The notes beneath the pieces are model-generated. The model worked only from the letters and a program-made list of their open reading frames with translations. It was not told the origin of the DNA and ran no database searches. This document shows positions 1 to 12,963 of a stretch of DNA of 64,000 nucleotides, one piece after another (the first letter of the stretch is position 1; each line of letters opens with the position of its first letter). The stretch is from Promerops cafer (lineage: Eukaryota > Chordata > Aves > Passeriformes > Nectariniidae): the NCBI GenBank assembly GCA_013398275.1, contig VZSE01013521.1, forward strand, positions 276,745-340,744, written 5' to 3'. The translations under genes and the position numbers were made by a program.

Positions 1-3000
1 ACATCTGGAACTAATTGTGTTGTTACATTAGCTAGAGGTTACCTTATTTTAATCACTCATGTTTTCCCTTCTAGTGCTGATTATAATTTTGTAGTTGCAC
101 AATTACAGTTCAACCTAAGGAAATGCATACTAAGGACAATCCAATCCACAAACTTATTTTCATCATTTTATCAATAACCACAAGCAAATAGTAATTATGC
201 AGAGCATATTAATATTTTAAAACATTAATATTAGGGACTGCACCATGCAGAACAGAAATACAGTATCAGGTGTGTACTGCAGATACACAGTAAAACCTAA
301 ACTGAGTAAAATCTACAAGATGGCTACAACTTAAATGGTCAGTCACAGCTTGACAGGACAACAATTTTGATACAATACCTTTCATGTTACAGAGCAGTAT
401 AAGCATGAAAATTGTATACACAAAATCCCAACACAGTAATAGCTTTAGGGCCCTTTAAAGCATGTCTAAAATTTTCATTTTCCATAAATGACAGGCATGG
501 CAATAAAAACTCTTGACCTGGGAGAATTTATTTTTAACAATGCCTCTCCCTTTTCAGTTTCTTCTATTATTAACAGGAGCAGAGCCAGGTTGGCAGCAGC
601 AGACATGAACAACAGTCTCGAGACCACAAGGCAGGGGAGGAAGGGAAGGAGATTAGCAGTGACCCATATATTACCTAAAGCAAGCCCAGAGTATCCAGAG
701 CAGTGAGGAGGCACCAACTGAAGACCAAAATACTATGCAATAAAAAGAAGGGTTTACGACTAACAGAACCTGAATTACATTCTCAAAACAAGCCTCTAGG
801 ACAAATAAACAGTCTGTCAAAAAACACCTACCAAGGGGTATTGCTAACAGTAACACATGAACCTCCTGACCACACTAAAAAGGGTGCTGTGAGGGAAGTA
901 AACTAAACCAACAGGCAGGCCTGGACCACTTCTTATGAATGATATCCTGAATGCCAGAGCTTCCTTCTTGCCCCCACTTCAACCTGTCTCCAAGCAGAAG
1001 GAATGGGAGATGTCGAGACCATAAGTGTAATTCTGCTACGGACCTTCTCAGGACGAGACACTGCACGAAAGCACAGCCTATGCCTTCACTCTCTCTTGCA
1101 GAAGATTTTCCTGGCAGCATGGGACAGCAGCCTGAAAGCAATTTCTATGGCTCCAGCTGGCACAAGGGCAGAAAAAAAAGCATTTCTATACTGTTTTTCA
1201 TAAAGTTGCTTCAACACTATGGGAGTAAATTGATATGGAGAAGGGAGAGTCTTTTCTAAGGAAAATGCTGCCTTTTTTCAGGCTGTCATTCAGCTACAGA
1301 GGGAAATGTTATTGGTGGTGGTGGTGTTCAATTTCTCAGGTCTTGAGAAACATTCTCACAAATGTACACAGAACCTGAAATTATGATACTTTGTACAGCT
1401 TCTGTCTCACATACAACTTTGTTTCACATGCTTTGCTCTTACTTTACACTTCAGGTACATCAAGAGTCAGTGCTGTAATTTCACTCCTAACTGTCTGGAT
1501 GCTCTATCAAATTATAGCATATTATTCCCAGAATTATCCTATCCTGGAAGCATAAAAACATACCTGCTCCTAATACTCACACTGTGATTAATAAGATGAT
1601 TTTACATTCCTCTACACTATAAGAAGTTACATATCTTGAAAACTACTGGAACTCTGTCTAGAATTTTGACAAGCACTGAAGGGACACCAAATACATCATA
1701 TATCTCACATTTAAAAACCTTATTGACTTACTGACATGGCACCAAGTCATGCTGACCAACTTTATTCATTTATGTGGTAAATCTAAGAATTATGTTCTTA
1801 AATATGTTTAAGGAATTTTAAAAACATTGTTGTTCCATTCTATAAACAACCATGGAAATACAATATTCTACAGAAGGAAAAAAACCCAAAACACCTTTTT
1901 ATTGAAGCAAACTATAAGACATGGATATTGTTTTATATCTAAAGAACTATAATACTTAACTACCTTCATTTGATGAGAACTGACGAAATGTTAAAAGCTG
2001 AAGAATGTATCATCAAATATTCATTTTCCACAGAACACCTAGAACAACCAAACAGGATGTTTTCAAGAAATTAGCCTAAATTTAATGCTATTTCTGTATT
2101 AACCAGCAACAGAAGTATCTTTCAGATATAAATAAGGAGGCAGTGTAGATTTTACAGCGTTGTGCATTACTGGAAGTCTCATACATGCTAAACATCACAT
2201 AAAAAAAAAGAACACCCATTAGCTTGCACCTAATCACCCAGCAAAGCTGGAAGCAGCAGAACTCGGGTGCTGTGCTAAGAGAGACGCTCTCTTCGGTGCT
2301 TAAGGAAGCAGCTTGGCTTTATTGGTGAATAACAGAACCTTAATGGAGAAATTCCCATTGCTAAAGAGCCAAAATAATGAGCTCCTCTCCTCTCTTGACC
2401 GCCCTGCTGCAGTGTGAGAGGGCTACACTTGAACAGTTAGCAACTAGTTGTCCTCAGGCAGAACCACACGACTCTAAGCCATAGTCACAGTGGTAGGAAG
2501 GATCAAGCAATCACACCCACCTGCCTTCTCTCTCTTTCTGAGTCAAACCCTGCTTCCCTCTACTTAAAAAATTCCATACCGTGGTTAGAACTTATGGGTA
2601 TTTTTGTACCTTCAGGCTGCCATTAGCTTCGACACTGCATACTTGAACAGCTTTCATGGTGATGAAATAACACAGTGTTGTAGTAGCAGCAGTAGTCATA
2701 ACAGTAGTAATAATAATAACAAGGCAGCCAATTCAAGAGTGTGTCAATGCTGAAGACACACTCTGAATGCACAGTTCTAAATGTAAAGGTGTTTCCATGT
2801 GGCTATTTTTAAATCAGGTGAAATCAAGCAAGGAACACACAATTGCTGGCCTGCGTTTAGTACCCTGTAATCACCCAACTACTCAGGCTTGGTTATATTT
2901 CCAATACTGCAACAATGTTTGCTGTCTCATCTAGCTTATCACCACTCCTAGCTTTAATGTTTTTTCTCTTTCTAAATATGTTTAAAAAACTTGTAGTCAT

Positions 3001-4002
3001 TCAAAAATACGTTCATACTTCCTCTTAACCCACTTTCAGAGTCTGAACCTCTGACCTTACCCAAACAAGGAACATTAAGGCCTTTTATTTCATAGTCTAT
3101 ACATAATGTTATTCATTACTTATTCTTTTATATTCATTTCCCTTATAGGGCATAAATGGTATAGCATTTTGAAATAGGATGGTGTTACCTCTTTTTTCCT
3201 ACTTTTCCTGAGACTCGGATTCTATAAAGTTTGTTAGCTTGCTCCTAAGTGTCAACTAAGACCTAAATTTCTTGCAGTGGATTCTTGTAACTACAAGGCA
3301 TCACAGAAATGTTTTGTGAAAAGCAAACAAACACCAGAGGTATCACTGACTTTCACTTCATTTTGATTCCCAGTCTATAACAGGCTGGGTATATTTTCAA
3401 TTCAAAATCTGAGAGTCAGACCAACATTAAAGAGGTATTAAAGCATGGAAGAAGCCATAAAGAAAACTTAATTAGTAAGAGAAAAAACTCTTTTCTGTTG
3501 CTTTCCCCAGGAAATTGTTGGAAAAAGATGCTGGCCATTCAAATTTTATCACACTACAGATACTCTTGCAAAAAATGTACCATCATGCAATACATCATGT
3601 TCTCCCAAGACACTGCTTCCATAAAAATAAACTCTGTCAACACTCTATCAAAACTTTTATTTCATAGCAAATCTTTATTATGTATCCTATTTCAGGACAG
3701 TATTTTTTACAATTGCTAACAGAACACCATTCAAACAGCTACGCTATCATATTAAACCATCTACAGCAGAGCATTTTAGCCCAGCTTTGTATAAAAAAAC
3801 AACATGAACCTCTTCATAAGAAAATACAGGTTTCTATTTGAAGAAGAAATCACAAAAGGGAAGCCAGTGACAAAAATCTGTCATCTACTCTACATACAAT
3901 GTAGACCTAACAACGACCGAAAACTTTATTGTCACTATAAAAGCAACAGCCCAGTAAAATAAGGAAGGGCTGTTAATCTTTCTACCTTTAGATACATTAA
4001 GT

Positions 4003-4035
4003 GTACATATATACATATACATACATATATATGTC
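4003..4035. repeat. TA/CA-rich simple repeat
   Basis: An imperfect run of alternating tacata/tatata lies in SMYD3 intron 1. It is an ordinary microsatellite-like tract. Confidence 0.6.
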
Positions 4036-6255
4036 TTTGTATATAAATACTTCAGCACTTCAAATCCACAATAATATCCACTTTAATTGAGGTAAGACTA
4101 AGTAGAACTACTGCACCATCTGAGCTTTCCTTTCTAAAACAGCAGCAAACTGCCCCCAAGAGCCAGCCTTACCCTGCTTTGGTACATCAGACCCTGGCTG
4201 TAGGAATTTGGCCAAGGTCATAGATTAAGTCAGCACCATCACAAGCCTGTGACCCCAAATCCTGGCAAGACCATGCTGCCTCTCAGCAGGCAGTCCAGAA
4301 GGAAGATACTCTGCTCTTCAGTACCCATCTTGTGGCTCACCCAGCACTTCTCATGCAGCCTAAAACTGCATCAAACAACATTTACTACTACAAGCCGAGA
4401 GACAGGAGTATAGAATTACACATCAGTGTAAAGCCTCAAAACATTAATTGCATATATAAAAGGATTGCTAAGAGACTAAATCAACGTTAAGAACTAGACT
4501 TTTTTTTTTTTTAATTTGTGTTCCTGTAGTGCCGCCTAAAGGCCAGAGTGAAAAACAGGAACAGTAGTGGACAACTTGACTTTTATCTGTAGCCCTGGAA
4601 GAGAACAATAACACTTCTCTGATACCTCACTTTGCAAAAAGACCACATGAGATTCAACCAGATCAAAACCAGACTGATGAAACAGTTCTATTTCACATCA
4701 CAGTTTAGCAGTACTATCAGTACTTTACCAACTGCCTAATTTCTATACATTACCCAAAAAAAAAAAAAGAAGAGATCTCTGTATGGATGAATATATATCC
4801 TTTAATTAGATAAACGTTAGCCTGGACAGTCTTGATCTATAAACTCTGTCTAGCCACAGCATATTTTTCAAAGGAAGACAGACTGGTGGAAATATATATT
4901 TTTAGTTCCTTATTTATTTTTTAAAACTTATCCATTATAAAGATATTTATCTGCTATCACTACATTGGAAAAAAAAAAACAAAAACACAAATTAATAACC
5001 TCTCATGATATAACAAGTTGAGAATACAGTTATTTCTCCCAACAAAACATGCCCTGGTCTACATCCAAATACCTCAGATTCACTTTTATTCCACCTGTTG
5101 CTGCAGTCAGCCTGTCTTCTGAAGTCTGCAGCCTCTCACAACTTCAAGTGGAAAATGTTCAGTCACCACCTGAAGGACTCTTGATGTCACAAGGTTAGAC
5201 TTCGCAGATATAATAGCTAAAAATCTTTTGAGTCTGGTGTTTGGAGTTTTTTTGGACGAATTTTTGTTGGGTTTTTGCTTTGGTTGGGGTTTTTTTTTAA
5301 TATGCTTAAGATGCAAGGTGCATCTTATAAGATGCAAGCATCACCTGGAACATATTATCAAATTTTTCTTTGCTTAAATGAGAACCAAGTTCTCATGCCT
5401 GTAAAGGACATGAAGCAAATCACCTGGACTCTTTCAACAAACAAAACTTCAAATATTTTCAAAATAACCCCCTTCCCCCCGCCCAAGAAATCAACCCAAA
5501 ACAAAATCAAACCAAAGCAAAAACCTAAAAAAGAAAAGTTAGCAGTATCGAATTTTCTCCTGTCTCTCTTCTTCAGGTCTTGGCAATTTTACAGGGGTTT
5601 GGCTTATCTAGCAGCATGTTTCAGGTATTTATATACTGATGTTCCTTTAACAGCTCTACCACAATCCAGCTCGCTGGGAAACTGCTCAAGGTTAAAAAAC
5701 GGTTTTGTTTGTTTCGCTCGAAACAAACTCAGAAAGTTACTAAGTGTTCGTCGGTTTCCACTTGTAAGGATTCGCAGGAGGAAGGCAGGCATTTATTTAC
5801 GGCATGTCTCAAAGCCACGTGCTCTTTAGCGGGATAAACCTGGGCAGGCGGCAGGGAACTCAAGCACCGCCCGCTGCCTATTTCATGAAGGCTGGTGCCT
5901 CCTCGGCTCTGCGAGCGCCCCGGGCCCAGCTCGCCTTTGCCCCCGCCGCACTCAGGAGAACCTGAGCGGAGGCTGGACCCTGCCACCACCGCCCGCCCAG
6001 CGGGAAAACCCCGCGGAGCAGCGGCACCGCACCGAGCCACGCCGGCACCGCCGCCTCCTGCCAGCCCGGGAAACCTCCCCACGAACTCCCCGCGCCCGGG
6101 AAGAAGCGACATCTTCAAAAAAGCCGTTTAGAAAAAAAAAAAAAGCTCCGAGTTAAAAAGAGCGGCAGGAAGCGGCAAGCCTCGCACCCCAGCCCGGGCA
6201 GCACATAGCCGCGGGACCTGGCACAGCCGGCTCCTGTCCAGAGCACATATCCCCT

Positions 6256-6308
6256 CCCCATCCCATCCCATCCCATCCCATCCCATCCCATCCCATCCCA
6301 TCCCATCC
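6256..6308. repeat. (CCCAT)n pentanucleotide microsatellite in SMYD3 intron 1
   Basis: About ten nearly perfect copies of cccat on the plus strand, read as (GGGAT)n along the SMYD3 transcript strand. The array begins about 130 nt inside intron 1. Repeated GGG tracts separated by two bases satisfy the general G-quadruplex pattern. Translated in one frame it gives a spurious GMGWD repeat peptide, which is not a protein. Confidence 0.95.
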
Positions 6309-6438
6309 AGCCCGGCACAGCCGGCGCCTCTGCGGACGCGGACTCCCGGCCCGCCAGCACAGCGCGGGGCGGCCCCGCCCCAGCGGAAGGGGCGGTGCTG
6401 GCGGCGGAGGCAGCGGTGCGGCGCCTTCCCGCCAGTAC

Positions 6439-6602
6439 CTGCGCAGGCAGCGCTCGCACACGCTGCCCAGCTGCTCCTTGGTGAGGACGTAGGCGAAGGG
6501 CACGTCGCGGTAGAGCAGCTCTCCGGGCCGCACGCTCCGGCGGGAGCGGAGCCCGTTGCCCTTGCCCGGGCTATGGAACCGCTCCAGCCCCGGCGGCTCC
6601 AT
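6439..6602 (-). CDS. SMYD3: SMYD3 coding exon 1: SET and MYND domain lysine methyltransferase, N-terminus
   Basis: SMYD3 transfers methyl groups from S-adenosylmethionine to lysines on histones and on cytoplasmic kinases such as MAP3K2. Only its first coding exon is here: 54 codons plus 2 nt, ATG at 6602-6600, followed by a good donor (CAG|GTACT, exon end 6439). The peptide begins MEPPGLERF and has the signature GKGNGLRSRRSVRPGELLY, matching the family's RGNGLR...LRPGELL start of the SET domain, which binds cofactor. It ends in VCERC, the first CxxC of the MYND zinc finger, which the next exon should complete. The MEP start and VCxRC pattern fit SMYD3 better than SMYD1 or SMYD2. The neighbouring TFB2M and CNST genes agree, since that is the human order. 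The ATG is the first in-frame one in the island. Confidence 0.9.
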
Positions 6603-6673
6603 CCTGCCGCGCGCGCCGCCAGCGGAGAGGACAGCGCGGGCCGCCCCGCCCCGGCACGTGACCGGGCCCTGCC

Positions 6674-6684
6674 GCCGCCATCTT
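6674..6684 (-). promoter_or_regulatory. YY1-type element upstream of SMYD3 ATG
   Basis: The minus strand reads AAGATGGCGGC, an exact match to the long YY1 consensus. YY1 sites of this form typically sit just downstream of transcription starts of TATA-less genes, which would place the SMYD3 start site near 6685-6700. The motif is seen directly; its function is inferred. Confidence 0.55.
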
Positions 6685-6759
6685 AAATCAGGGCAAGGGC
6701 AAGGAGAGGGGCGGCACCCGCGGCGGGCAGGAGCCAGGCCCGCGGGGATGGGGCCCGGG

Positions 6760-6795
6760 CCAGCCCAGCCCAGCCCAGCCCAGCCCAGCCCAGCC
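6760..6795. repeat. (CAGCC)n pentanucleotide array upstream of SMYD3
   Basis: Seven perfect copies of cagcc on the plus strand, read as (GGGCT)n on the SMYD3 strand, about 160-190 nt upstream of the SMYD3 ATG and within the CpG island. It is a second GGG-pentamer array on the other side of exon 1 from the (CCCAT)n array. Confidence 0.95.
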
Positions 6796-6849
6796 GCACT
6801 GAGAGGCGCGGGGCAGCCCTTCGCCTGAAGAGGCAGTTAATAATACATG

Positions 6850-7180
6850 TCACAGAGTCTCAGAGTGGGTCAGGCTGAAGGGACTACAGTGCGTCATCTG
6901 GTGGAACCTCCCTGCTCAAGCAGGGCCACCCCGGAGCGCATTGCACAGGACTGCGTCCAGAGCGGTCTTGAATATTTCCAGTCAGGGGGACTCCACAGCA
7001 TCTCTGGATAATCTGCTCCAGTGCTCAGTCCTGTACACAGTAATGAAGCTTTTCTTCATGTTCAGGTGGAACATCCTGTGCATCAGTTTTGCCTGTCGCC
7101 TCCTGTCCTATTGCCTGGCACCACTGAGCACAGCCTGGCTCCATCCTCCTGGCACCCTCACTTTAGATATTTATACACAA
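6850..7180 (-). mobile_element. CR1 LINE fragment, 3' end, minus orientation
   Basis: The plus strand reads as the reverse complement of a CR1 3' region. A degraded tail ('cagagtctcagagtgggtcagg') is followed by 'ctgaagggact', 'cctgctcaagcagggccacc', 'gtccagagcggtcttgaata', 'tctccagtgctcagtcctgtac' and a terminal 'ctggctccatcctcctggca'. These are landmarks of avian CR1 3' UTR sequence. It is a 5'-truncated, diverged and non-coding copy, about 250 bp upstream of SMYD3 exon 1. Confidence 0.85.
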
Positions 7181-10100
7181 AATATTAAACAGTTTTGTTT
7201 ACAAAGGAAGGGATATGATAATGATTCAGTCAAAAGACATCCCCAAAAAGGACACCATATTTGTGAGCTGGCATCTGGATGTATTTCTGGATCTCACTGT
7301 GATCTGAATACAAAGAAATATGACTGGGCCAGTAGCTGCTGGGCACTTAAGCTCTGGTGGTGTTTCTCACTGAGAATGCACCCCATACAACAGATTACTT
7401 TCTGTCAGAACCGTGAGTTAGAGGGACCAGATAAATGACAACAGAAAAAGCAAAACGTAGAATTAACTAAGAGCATTAACCTGAAATGTTGGTGCTCAAA
7501 GCCCGTGAAATAAGTGCTTTCTGTACGGGTCTGCATAACTTTCATTCATTTATGAGATTACACACATGATGCAGGCTAAATGTGCTAATCCGCAGATCGA
7601 CTTTGTGTGGTTTTCCTTATCACGCCTGTAGAGGGAGGTAGGGCTTGTGTTTTGGAAAGGAGCGTTGCTTCGTGCTGCCGAAGAACACTGAGACATAGAC
7701 CTAACAGTTCTGCCAAGCAGCTGTGCAGTGCTAAAAACCACTCAGTTTTGTTCTCAGTAACTATGATTTCAGTCTGCAATTGTTTTCATCCAGGTTGCAA
7801 CAAGGTAATAAGGAATGGCAATATGCATATCTAAAACACTGCTATTAGGAAGAACCAAGGTACATAAAGCCAGAGGATTCTCACAGACAAAGATATTTTG
7901 ACATTTGCTTTATGCTGCAATGATGTAATTCATCACCAAAAGAACTGACAGCAATCTAGCTTTTTGTGAAATCATTATGCTTGTTACTATGCTTATCTTT
8001 AGCTCTTCTAGCAAATTTTTAAAATGTGTTAAATTACCGTGATACTGTGAGTTTCTCAAGAATTAACCTCAGTAGTTATTAAAATATTAGGCAATTAGCT
8101 CTGTATTTGGCCTGTATGCTTTACTTCTTCACCTATTAAATATTCTGCATTTTCCTGTCTATTCTGTTTTAGTTTCTAAGCAGGCATCACCCAAAACCTG
8201 TACCAAAAACAAGCCCAGTAATAACAGAAGCTAATATCTATCTCTATTAGTGGATAAATTTAATAAATGAATGGTTAAACAAAAAGTGTGAACCTAAAGG
8301 CCTACCCATGAACTGCAAAAAGTGCACTCGGGGAAGAGATAATATAAATATGTAATACCAGATGTAATTTTCATTATTTTCTCATTATTTTCTTGACAGG
8401 TTTTCTCACTTATATGTCCAGTAACCAAAAAAACCTTTGCAAATTACAAAAACACATCTGAGGGAATGCCAGTCTTCTGTCTCACTGACACACAAACAAA
8501 ATAAAAATCACAACCTTGAAGAGCCCAGCTTCTCTAGGAAAATCTGAGGTATGAATACCTGAAGAAAAGGACTTCCATCAGTTTGGCATAAGCTGTACAG
8601 GAAATAAGCCACAGAAGCTTGAAAACAGCTTTTAGTTGGCATTGCATTTCAAGTGATACGAGAATATAATTGTAGTAATAGAGATTTTCTGTATAGATAA
8701 GCTTTCAAACATAGCATTGAACATTTTAATGCAGTGTTAGATATTTGGACATCTCTATGAAGGGCCTGAAGAACTGATTCTGGCTATCTACACCTACAGG
8801 TTAGAGACGAATCTGCCTAGGAGGGCCATTCAACAGTCTTTGAGCAATGGTGATCAATGGAATGCCCGACTTGGATGTTTTTGGAATCATCAGTCTGAAT
8901 TTTCTCAAAAGCATAGTGATACTAGGGCTATATATCCCAGTAAGTGCTTATTTAGCCCAAGAATATATTTAGTTGAATTTAATCCCTATTATCAGCATGG
9001 TGTTTTTATATGACCAAGTCATACACTGACCTAAACAGGTCAGACTTCTCAGCAGCTGTTTGCAGTGCATGACACATTCTGGACGGAAGCAGCTGTCAAG
9101 GAGTGTAATGAGGGCAGTTTTGAAGGAAGTATCACTTAATTGTGGCTGATGCTGCTGAATTAGTCATACGTCCTTACTGCCAGGAGACACCATCGTGGAG
9201 CTTTAGCTCTTCTGTCTCAGGACAGCATGTTTTACAACATGAATTTAGAGAAACAGCTGCAGTAATGAAATAATTCAAATTCTGCTCCTTACTTATAAAT
9301 GTGCAATAGCCATTCCAAACAACACAGCACAAAATGGATTTTTTTTCTGAGATGAAAATATGGCTCAAAACACAAAATATTAAATTTTGGATTGTACAAA
9401 ATATGTGTCACTAACAGCAAAGAATAGCTACCAAATAATTAATTGAAAGCTTGTAAGTACAGACAAATCTTTAAGATTTAGAACATGTATCTCTTGAAGA
9501 GGTCTCTTCACTTTCAATGTTGGTGTGCTAGTTAAAAATTGATTCTAGAATGTTAAATTAAAAATCACTGCAGAAGTGTTTTAAGCACAAATTCATAATA
9601 AATTTCACATAGATTTTATCTGTTGATTTTTTACTGGGAAATTTACCAAACCATTCTACTTCATTTGTATCTTCCCTGCCTCAAACACATCAATTTCCTT
9701 CAAACGACAGAAGCAAGCTTATGAAGTTCTGGGCTGTTTGTCTGTTTGGGGTCGTATCAATAGGATCAACCACATCAGTGCTTAAAGACTTACATTATGA
9801 GTAATCAACTGTTTCATTTGGTGTATCTTAACTACTCCTAATTTCCCTGGGGCTTCCTGTGCTTGCTGCATGTTATGTTCTGTAAGCTGGGGACAGCCAG
9901 TGTGCCTATTTTTAGCTGTGACAAGTTAAACAGCCCACACAAGGAAAGATGCAATAGCTGTTAAACAAGGATATAATGTGAGTGAATAAACATCTCCCAC
10001 TGACTTGTCCTTTCTGGAAAAGTTACTTGTTATTTCAATTTTCTCAATGTTTACAGAAGAAAGGTATGGCTTTGCTAATTAAAGTCATACAAAGCTCAGG

Positions 10101-12476
10101 TTGGAGTTTTCAATCTGCAGCCCCACAGATTGTGTTCAGCCTGACAAAACAATTAATTCAATAAGCTCCTCAGGAAGCCTCAGTTTCTTCCTATCACATT
10201 TGCACACCCTGAACTATACAGAATGCACAGAATAGACCACAAAATCTGTTCCTCAAGTTTATGCTGATATTTCCATCAACATTATCATTAGCCTGCAAGG
10301 CTGAGCTCTAATTATTAAAATGTCCAATGCTGAACAGGTTTACTAGCCAGTACAGACACATTCCACCTTAACAACCCCTTGTCACAGCATCTACTGGGTT
10401 AATTACTGCAAGGTCACAAACCCTTCTTCTAGATCAAAAGTGAACTGACTTTAGAGTTCAACTTAACCGACCTCCTAATTCCAAGTGGCAAAATTTCTCA
10501 TTAACTGGACCAAGTTTGTTTCTGTCTCTATTTGTGTTTGTTTTGATTTAAATATAGGTAAGTAGGAAAAGCTTAGACAATTACTATCACAGTCATCATT
10601 TTCTTTCCAGACAGATGGCACAAATGATGAGGGCCACTAGAAAAGACTTAGCATCTCCAAAGTTACAATCAATATATCAGCTATGATATACTGGTGCTTT
10701 AATATGGAATGCCAAACACCATTTTTGGGCAGTTCCTCAAAAAAATTGGAAGAGTGAGAGCAACATTTTAAAGTGTTCTACTGGATAGTGCGTCACATGT
10801 GGTTCATGTTTCAGAGGTATTCATGTATTCAGAGGTTCATGTATTAAATCAGTCTTGAGGGAAAAAAAAAAGGCAGTTATGCAAAGGAAAGGAACACAAA
10901 TAGTACCAACCAGCATTGGTTTAAAATCATAACAGAAATGTATGACAAGCCTTTATATACAATTTAAAATTTGGAAGTGAAGTGAAAGTTCAACATTTTC
11001 CTACAAAAGCTAAAATCCTGCAACAGTAGGAATTACTGAGTGGATAGCATCAATTAATCAAATATATAGACCTACTTAATTTTCACTCTCTGTATATTTA
11101 TTCATATACAATAGTAATTTTCACTTTTTCCATCTTTTTCATGAATACTAAATTTTCATGATGGCAGGCATTCCTCTCTCCATCTCACATTTGTGATCAG
11201 GGCTAAACATTGCTTACACTTAGCCTTAATGGTGCATTTCTGTTGAGAATTACATCTCATTTCAAGTCCCCAGTTAAGCAATATTCCTTCCACTCACAGA
11301 CTTCCTGCTGTTTGTCTCTGCATTGGCTCATTAAGTGCTGCCTTCCAACAGCATCAAAATAAAAGTTTTCTTTTTTTCAGTTCATGTTTGAAATGCTATC
11401 AGCACACAGTTGAAGAAATTTATTTAGGCAGTGGTGGTCTTACATTTCATGTATAGAATACTTCTCCTGGTATGTTGGATGTATAAGACATCCTGCTGCA
11501 ACAAGAGCAAGGTGTTTTGATTCAAGGTGAGGGGGAGGGGGATCAGCCCAAGAGACACAGCAGTCTTGCAGACCAGTAGATGAGACAGTTACCATCTAAT
11601 GAGACTGAAAAAGCTGGAATTGCTTCTGTTAATGTAAGTTTGCCATTCATTGACAATTAACAATGACTATCTCTGAAACAGCCAGAGATGTAAACAGAAA
11701 GGAAGCCTCAAATCTTGACAACCTGCACCAGAACACCAGCAAGGCTCTGAGACAGACTGCAAATTAAGCCTCAGCCTTTCCAGGAGTTTCATCATAATAT
11801 TAGAAAAGCTCAGCAGCAGCTTCAATAGAGAACTGCAACCTAGCTAGCAGAGTGAACTGAGCCTGCTCAAAGTCAATTTTTCATCTGCAGCCAGAACTGC
11901 AGGAGGAAGAAAGAGATGAATGCTTATCACATCTACATCTCACACTAAGTTTAAGAAATACAATTCAGTTTGCATTGTTTGGGGCACTACTGTTATCCAC
12001 AGCCTGAAAATAGCTCGGCCTTCACCAAAATGACATTTTATAAACTAGTGCTTTGCTAAAGAAGTGTATTTTTTGCCACAGCTCTTCCCAGAGGGTACAA
12101 TATCCAACACAGAAACAGTACAACCTCTCAGCATTGTTGAACAACAGAACAGTTACATGGTAAGACAAAAAGAGAAATTAGGAATAGGTTGCCTTATGGA
12201 GTACTATGGCTAAAACCAGAATTTTAATAGCATATGGTTTTGAGTAATTTTTTGGTACATGTATTACGCATTAAAGAAAGATATTCAAAGGTTTCAAGTA
12301 AAATGGTTTTATTTTTTTTAAATTAAAAGCATTGAATACTCTGGTGACTTTCAGACCTAAAATAATCCCTATACACATGTAGGTGTTCGTGTATTGTATT
12401 ATAAACTATTACAGGTTGCCCCTGTTATTTTCAAAAGAAGTAACTGTTACAACTTTTCCTCAGGGATAGCACAATC

Positions 12477-12482
12477 TTTATT
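12477..12482 (-). terminator. Candidate poly(A) signal for TFB2M (distal)
   Basis: TTTATT on the plus strand is AATAAA on the TFB2M strand, about 545 nt past the TFB2M stop codon. A second AATAAA at 12963-12958 lies only about 64 nt past the stop. Either could be used, and sequence alone does not decide between them. Confidence 0.35.
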
Positions 12483-12957
12483 TTAAGCAACTCTCGCTTA
12501 ATGTTTTATCACCCTGTCATTACCCTGTCTTCTATTAACACATCACTATTAATACATTAGCATTACGTTGACTTTAGGCTGCAAATTCAGAAAAGCAGAC
12601 AATGTAGCAGACTCAGTGGTTGTAAAGACCTTTGTATTTTGTGAATCTGTCAAAAGGGTATTCAAATCATTAAGCACTAAAATAAAAACCAGACAAATAA
12701 TAATTTGGTCTGTTAATTTTTTTCAAATGTTGTAAATATACATCAACAGTGTAACAAAAAGTTGCATTGAAGTGGTACATCCAAAAGTAGCATGAGCTAA
12801 TAAGCTCCTGCAAAAGTTGCAAAGCTTGTCCATTCCAGATAGGATTGTGAAAGATAACTGTGAATTCATTACTTGCATCCTAAGTAGAAGGGCTCTTGTT
12901 ACTTGCTAAATTTTTCCTGTTTGGACAGGAAATCATCTAGCTAACAGTATCTCTGAT

Positions 12958-12963
12958 TTTATT
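12958..12963 (-). terminator. Candidate poly(A) signal for TFB2M (proximal)
   Basis: AATAAA on the minus strand, about 64 nt after the TFB2M stop. It would give an unusually short 3' UTR, so I rate it similar to the distal candidate at 12477-12482. Confidence 0.3.

Larger units (their letters stand above)
1..6438 (-). other. SMYD3: SMYD3 intron 1 (5' part; continues beyond the left edge)
   Basis: This stretch lies downstream of SMYD3 exon 1 on the minus strand. I looked for the next SMYD3 exon, which should complete the MYND zinc finger, and did not find it. In mammals SMYD3 has very large introns, so that is expected. The stretch is AT-rich and has no splice-bounded coding segment I recognise. 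It contains simple repeats: a short GTA/AAT trinucleotide-rich patch near 2683-2721 and an alternating TA/CA stretch near 4003-4035. The last 0.6 kb becomes CpG-rich as it enters the SMYD3 promoter island. No gene is supported here. Confidence 0.7.
5860..6830. promoter_or_regulatory. SMYD3: CpG island / promoter of SMYD3
   Basis: Base composition changes sharply here from AT-rich flanks to GC- and CpG-rich sequence surrounding SMYD3 exon 1. Visible motifs include a palindromic E-box CACGTG at 5816-5821, just outside the island. A CACGTGAC USF-type E-box lies at 6655-6662. A YY1-type element, GCCGCCATCTT on the plus strand (AAGATGGCGGC on the minus strand), lies at 6674-6684, about 70-80 nt upstream of the SMYD3 start codon and in the orientation usual for YY1 near transcription starts. 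There is no obvious TATA box, as expected for a housekeeping-type island. The transcription start itself cannot be read from sequence. Confidence 0.75.

Noticed and set aside
2277..2293. aagagag-acg-ctctctt palindrome
   Set aside because: A 7-bp stem is expected by chance in this length of sequence, and nothing around it suggests a function.
5275..5829. Open frame of 184 codons, plus strand
   Set aside because: Lys/Pro-rich A-tract sequence with no family motif or splice context, opposite to the SMYD3 promoter edge.
6115..6459. Minus-strand frame with a GMGWD repeat
   Set aside because: It is a translation of the (CCCAT)n microsatellite plus read-through past the SMYD3 exon 1 donor.
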